Below, piece by piece: positions 62,568-64,000 of a stretch of DNA of 64,000 nt. The stretch spans positions 69,804,111 to 69,868,110 of the forward strand of contig ML679956.1 in the NCBI GenBank assembly GCA_007922225.1, read 5' to 3'. Both the position numbers and the translations under genes were made by a program. The notes beneath the pieces were generated by a model. That model did no database searches. It had not been told where the DNA came from and was given only the letters and a program-made list of their open reading frames with translations. The stretch is from Emydura subglobosa (taxonomy: Eukaryota > Chordata > Testudines > Chelidae). Numbering within the stretch: position 1 is the first letter of the stretch; the number at the start of each line of letters is the position of its first letter.

Positions 62568-62572
62568 ATGCT
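62568..62572 (-). promoter_or_regulatory. GCATG (RBFOX-type) element downstream of exon 22
   Basis: On the minus strand the sequence reads aagcatgtaa, about 47 nt into intron 22. RBFOX proteins bind (U)GCAUG, and such sites downstream of an exon usually favour its inclusion; RBFOX has been reported to promote the adult exon 18A of SCN8A. No GCATG was noticed in the roughly 100 nt downstream of the duplicate exon. A five-base match is weak evidence on its own. Confidence 0.3.
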
Positions 62573-62618
62573 TGATGTTCACACAGATGGGCTTCGATGA
62601 TTACTTATTTACTCTTAC

Positions 62619-62741
62619 CCTCATCCCTTCAAATCGTGACAATGCTCTTAATGGTCTCAAAGCTCGGAGGGTCCTAAGGGATTTAATAGGACCCATTTCG
62701 GAGTATCCAAGTGAGTTAGCTATGAGGCTTATTAAAGAGAC
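62619..62741 (-). CDS. SCN5A: SCN5A exon 22 (canonical): domain III S3-S4 voltage sensor
   Basis: 123-nt exon, 41 codons, phase 0 at both ends. The acceptor is tgtctccattcag before GTCTCTTTA, with a good pyrimidine tract; the donor is ATGAGG followed by gtaaga. It codes [17 protein letters not shown] (end of S3 and S3-S4 loop), then the S4 helix with regularly spaced arginines ([18 protein letters not shown]) and GMR. This closely matches the mammalian exon, so I take it as the constitutive version. Exon 23 continues directly with VVVNALIG. A similar exon lies 798 bp upstream. Confidence 0.97.
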
Positions 62742-63539
62742 CTGAATGGAGACATAAAGCAAAAGTCCAAACTATTAGCACAATCCTATCATTTTACTTC
62801 TCTTCTGCCTTTCCTTTCTGAAAAGAAAAAACCTGTTAGTGGAATGATGATGAAATAACCTAAATGGAGGACATAGAATTAGACCAATACAGAAAGAAAA
62901 GAAGGTTTAACATCCAAATATATACACAATTCTTTTCATGATTCCTTCAGAACATAAAGTCTTTGTTTCCAATTTAATGTAAACTCTTAGAAATAGAGTA
63001 TTAAAGTTGTCTATTTCCCTCTAGTGAAGCACGCAGAGTGCTTAGTAATGTCCATAGGAGCTATGTGGTTAGAAAAAGGGGAGATTACAATCACAAAAAT
63101 ATTATTCTGTGGCACTAACATTTTATTTATTTTATACCTGACAGAGGTGTGTGTGCATCTATCATTGTTAAAAGTATTATTAAATCATGTAAATGCTATC
63201 ATTTGGTGCTCTCCAATGAATCATTTTAAGATTCTTCAATATCCAATGATTTATTAAAATGGTAGAAGATTTTAAGATTTCATTGTAAAACGAATGGTCA
63301 ATCCTAAATACTGATTAAAAAAAATCTCTTCCTAAATTGCCACTGGATCTGAGTCTATTATAGACTCTTTAAAAGAATTATGTATATAATTTGTTTGGCT
63401 CTTTCCATTTTTCACTGTTATCTGGATCCCCACACAGCACCTAAAAGAGAAGACTCCATGTTATTTTCCTGTAAGGAAAGTTAGAAGGTGCTCAGCATTA
63501 AAGTGCACATACTTCATAGACACTAAAAGGTACCCTTAC

Positions 63540-63662
63540 CCTTATGCTCTCAAATCTGGATAGGGCTCGGAGGGGCCTCAATGCCCTGAGTGTTCTGAGA
63601 TATTTCATAGCGCCCAGCTGGTCATAATCAAGAGTTGTTGCTATCAGGCAAACAACTGAAAT
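63540..63662 (-). CDS. SCN5A: Duplicate of exon 22 ('22N-like'), alternative domain III S3-S4 exon
   Basis: A second exon of exactly 123 nt, phase 0, upstream of canonical exon 22. The acceptor is tctgcacag before ATTTCAG (its pyrimidine tract is weaker than that of exon 22); the donor is AGG followed by gtaagg. The 41 codons have no stop: [17 protein letters not shown], then [19 protein letters not shown] and SIR. All S4 arginines are kept, the S3 end and S3-S4 loop differ, and the exit is ESIR instead of EGMR. In the stretch [17 protein letters not shown] the proteins are identical, but 14 of 17 codons differ silently from exon 22. Known precedent: SCN8A 18N/18A at the same position, where 18N carries in-frame stops. 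Expression cannot be judged here. Confidence 0.85.
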
Positions 63663-64000
63663 CTGTGCAGATTGAATGGAGTTTGAGATTACAGGTCAGA
63701 TGAACAAACATGGAGTAAATGGATTTTACATGCCACAGTTGCTATTCATAGCCTGAATTCTTACTGACCAGGGAGTGAAAAAGGAAGCTATTCCCATACA
63801 CTGCAACCATCTTTCTGACTTTCAAGAGTAAATTACATGGATTAATTTCTGTTCCATCTTTATAATCTTTTCTATTCCCAGGAATTGAGATTTTACAGGC
63901 AACCTGTATTAATATGTGCATTGTTGACTTTGACAAAACCTTCATTCCTGTGTATCCACAGGATGTATGCCCCCTCTTACTCTAATATCTGAGTGCTTTA
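63663..64000 (-). other. SCN5A: SCN5A intron upstream of the duplicate exon (partial)
   Basis: No coding similarity to exon 21 (domain III S1-S3) is visible up to the window edge, so that exon lies further right. Confidence 0.7.

Larger units (their letters stand above)
54921..62618 (-). other. SCN5A: SCN5A intron 22, 7.7 kb
   Basis: GT-AG intron between exons 22 and 23. It holds the GC-rich hAT element, an interrupted CR1, a duplicated 120-bp segment, palindromic MITEs and a Penelope-like foldback. The stretches 55,780-57,980 and 59,780-60,600 are AT-rich or mixed sequence with nothing I can name. Confidence 0.85.

Noticed and set aside
63540..63662. Interpretation of the duplicate exon as domain II or IV S4, or as part of SCN10A
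   Set aside because: The S4 text [16 protein letters not shown] is specific to domain III, the exon is on the same strand just upstream of exon 22, and SCN10A would lie beyond the 5' end of SCN5A.

Overview
The window is vertebrate, almost certainly reptilian, nuclear DNA, and turtle is the best guess. It is AT-rich, has widely spaced short exons with consensus splice sites, and is littered with CR1 LINEs, MIR/CORE-type SINEs, hAT-type and foldback MITEs, Penelope-like fragments and DIRS retrotransposons. The repeat mix is inferred from remembered family patterns, so the species call is an inference. No bacterial or viral genes, rRNA, tRNA or CRISPR arrays were seen.

The only confidently recognised host gene is the 3' half of SCN5A (cardiac voltage-gated sodium channel Nav1.5), read on the minus strand from about 63.7 kb down to its stop codon at 32,541. 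Exons equivalent to human exons 22 to 28 are present, with lengths 123, 282, 54, 138, 105, 271 and a terminal coding part of 1,235 nt. They encode domain III from S3/S4 onward, the III-IV inactivation linker with IFM, all of domain IV, and the C-terminal EF-hand/IQ region. The tail, with PPSYDSV and a terminal ESIV, separates it from the other Nav paralogues. Exons 25 and 26 are joined across an AT-AC intron.

The main discovery candidate lies at the right edge. A second 123-nt exon (63,540-63,662), 798 bp upstream of canonical exon 22, encodes an alternative domain III S3-S4 segment. It is in phase, has no stop codon, and has usable splice sites. Over 17 S4 codons it is identical in protein to exon 22, yet 14 of the 17 codons differ synonymously. 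This looks like an old, selectively maintained, tandemly duplicated and possibly mutually exclusive exon, analogous to SCN8A 18N/18A but apparently able to code.

Layout: 1-29 kb is gene-poor DNA downstream of SCN5A, made of CR1, L2-like, Penelope-like, MIR-like and hAT-like repeats plus unassigned sequence; the expected neighbour EXOG was not found. 29.1-32.5 kb is a candidate long 3' UTR. 32.5-38.1 kb holds exons 28 to 24. 38.1-54.6 kb is the 16.6-kb intron 23, which carries two decayed DIRS elements in the gene's orientation; one has terminal inverted repeats and a nested hAT insertion. 54.6-62.7 kb contains exons 23 and 22 around intron 22, which has a GC-rich hAT element with a perfect 8-bp target duplication, an interrupted CR1 and a Penelope-like foldback. 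63.5 kb to the end contains the duplicate exon and the start of the intron toward exon 21, which is outside the window.
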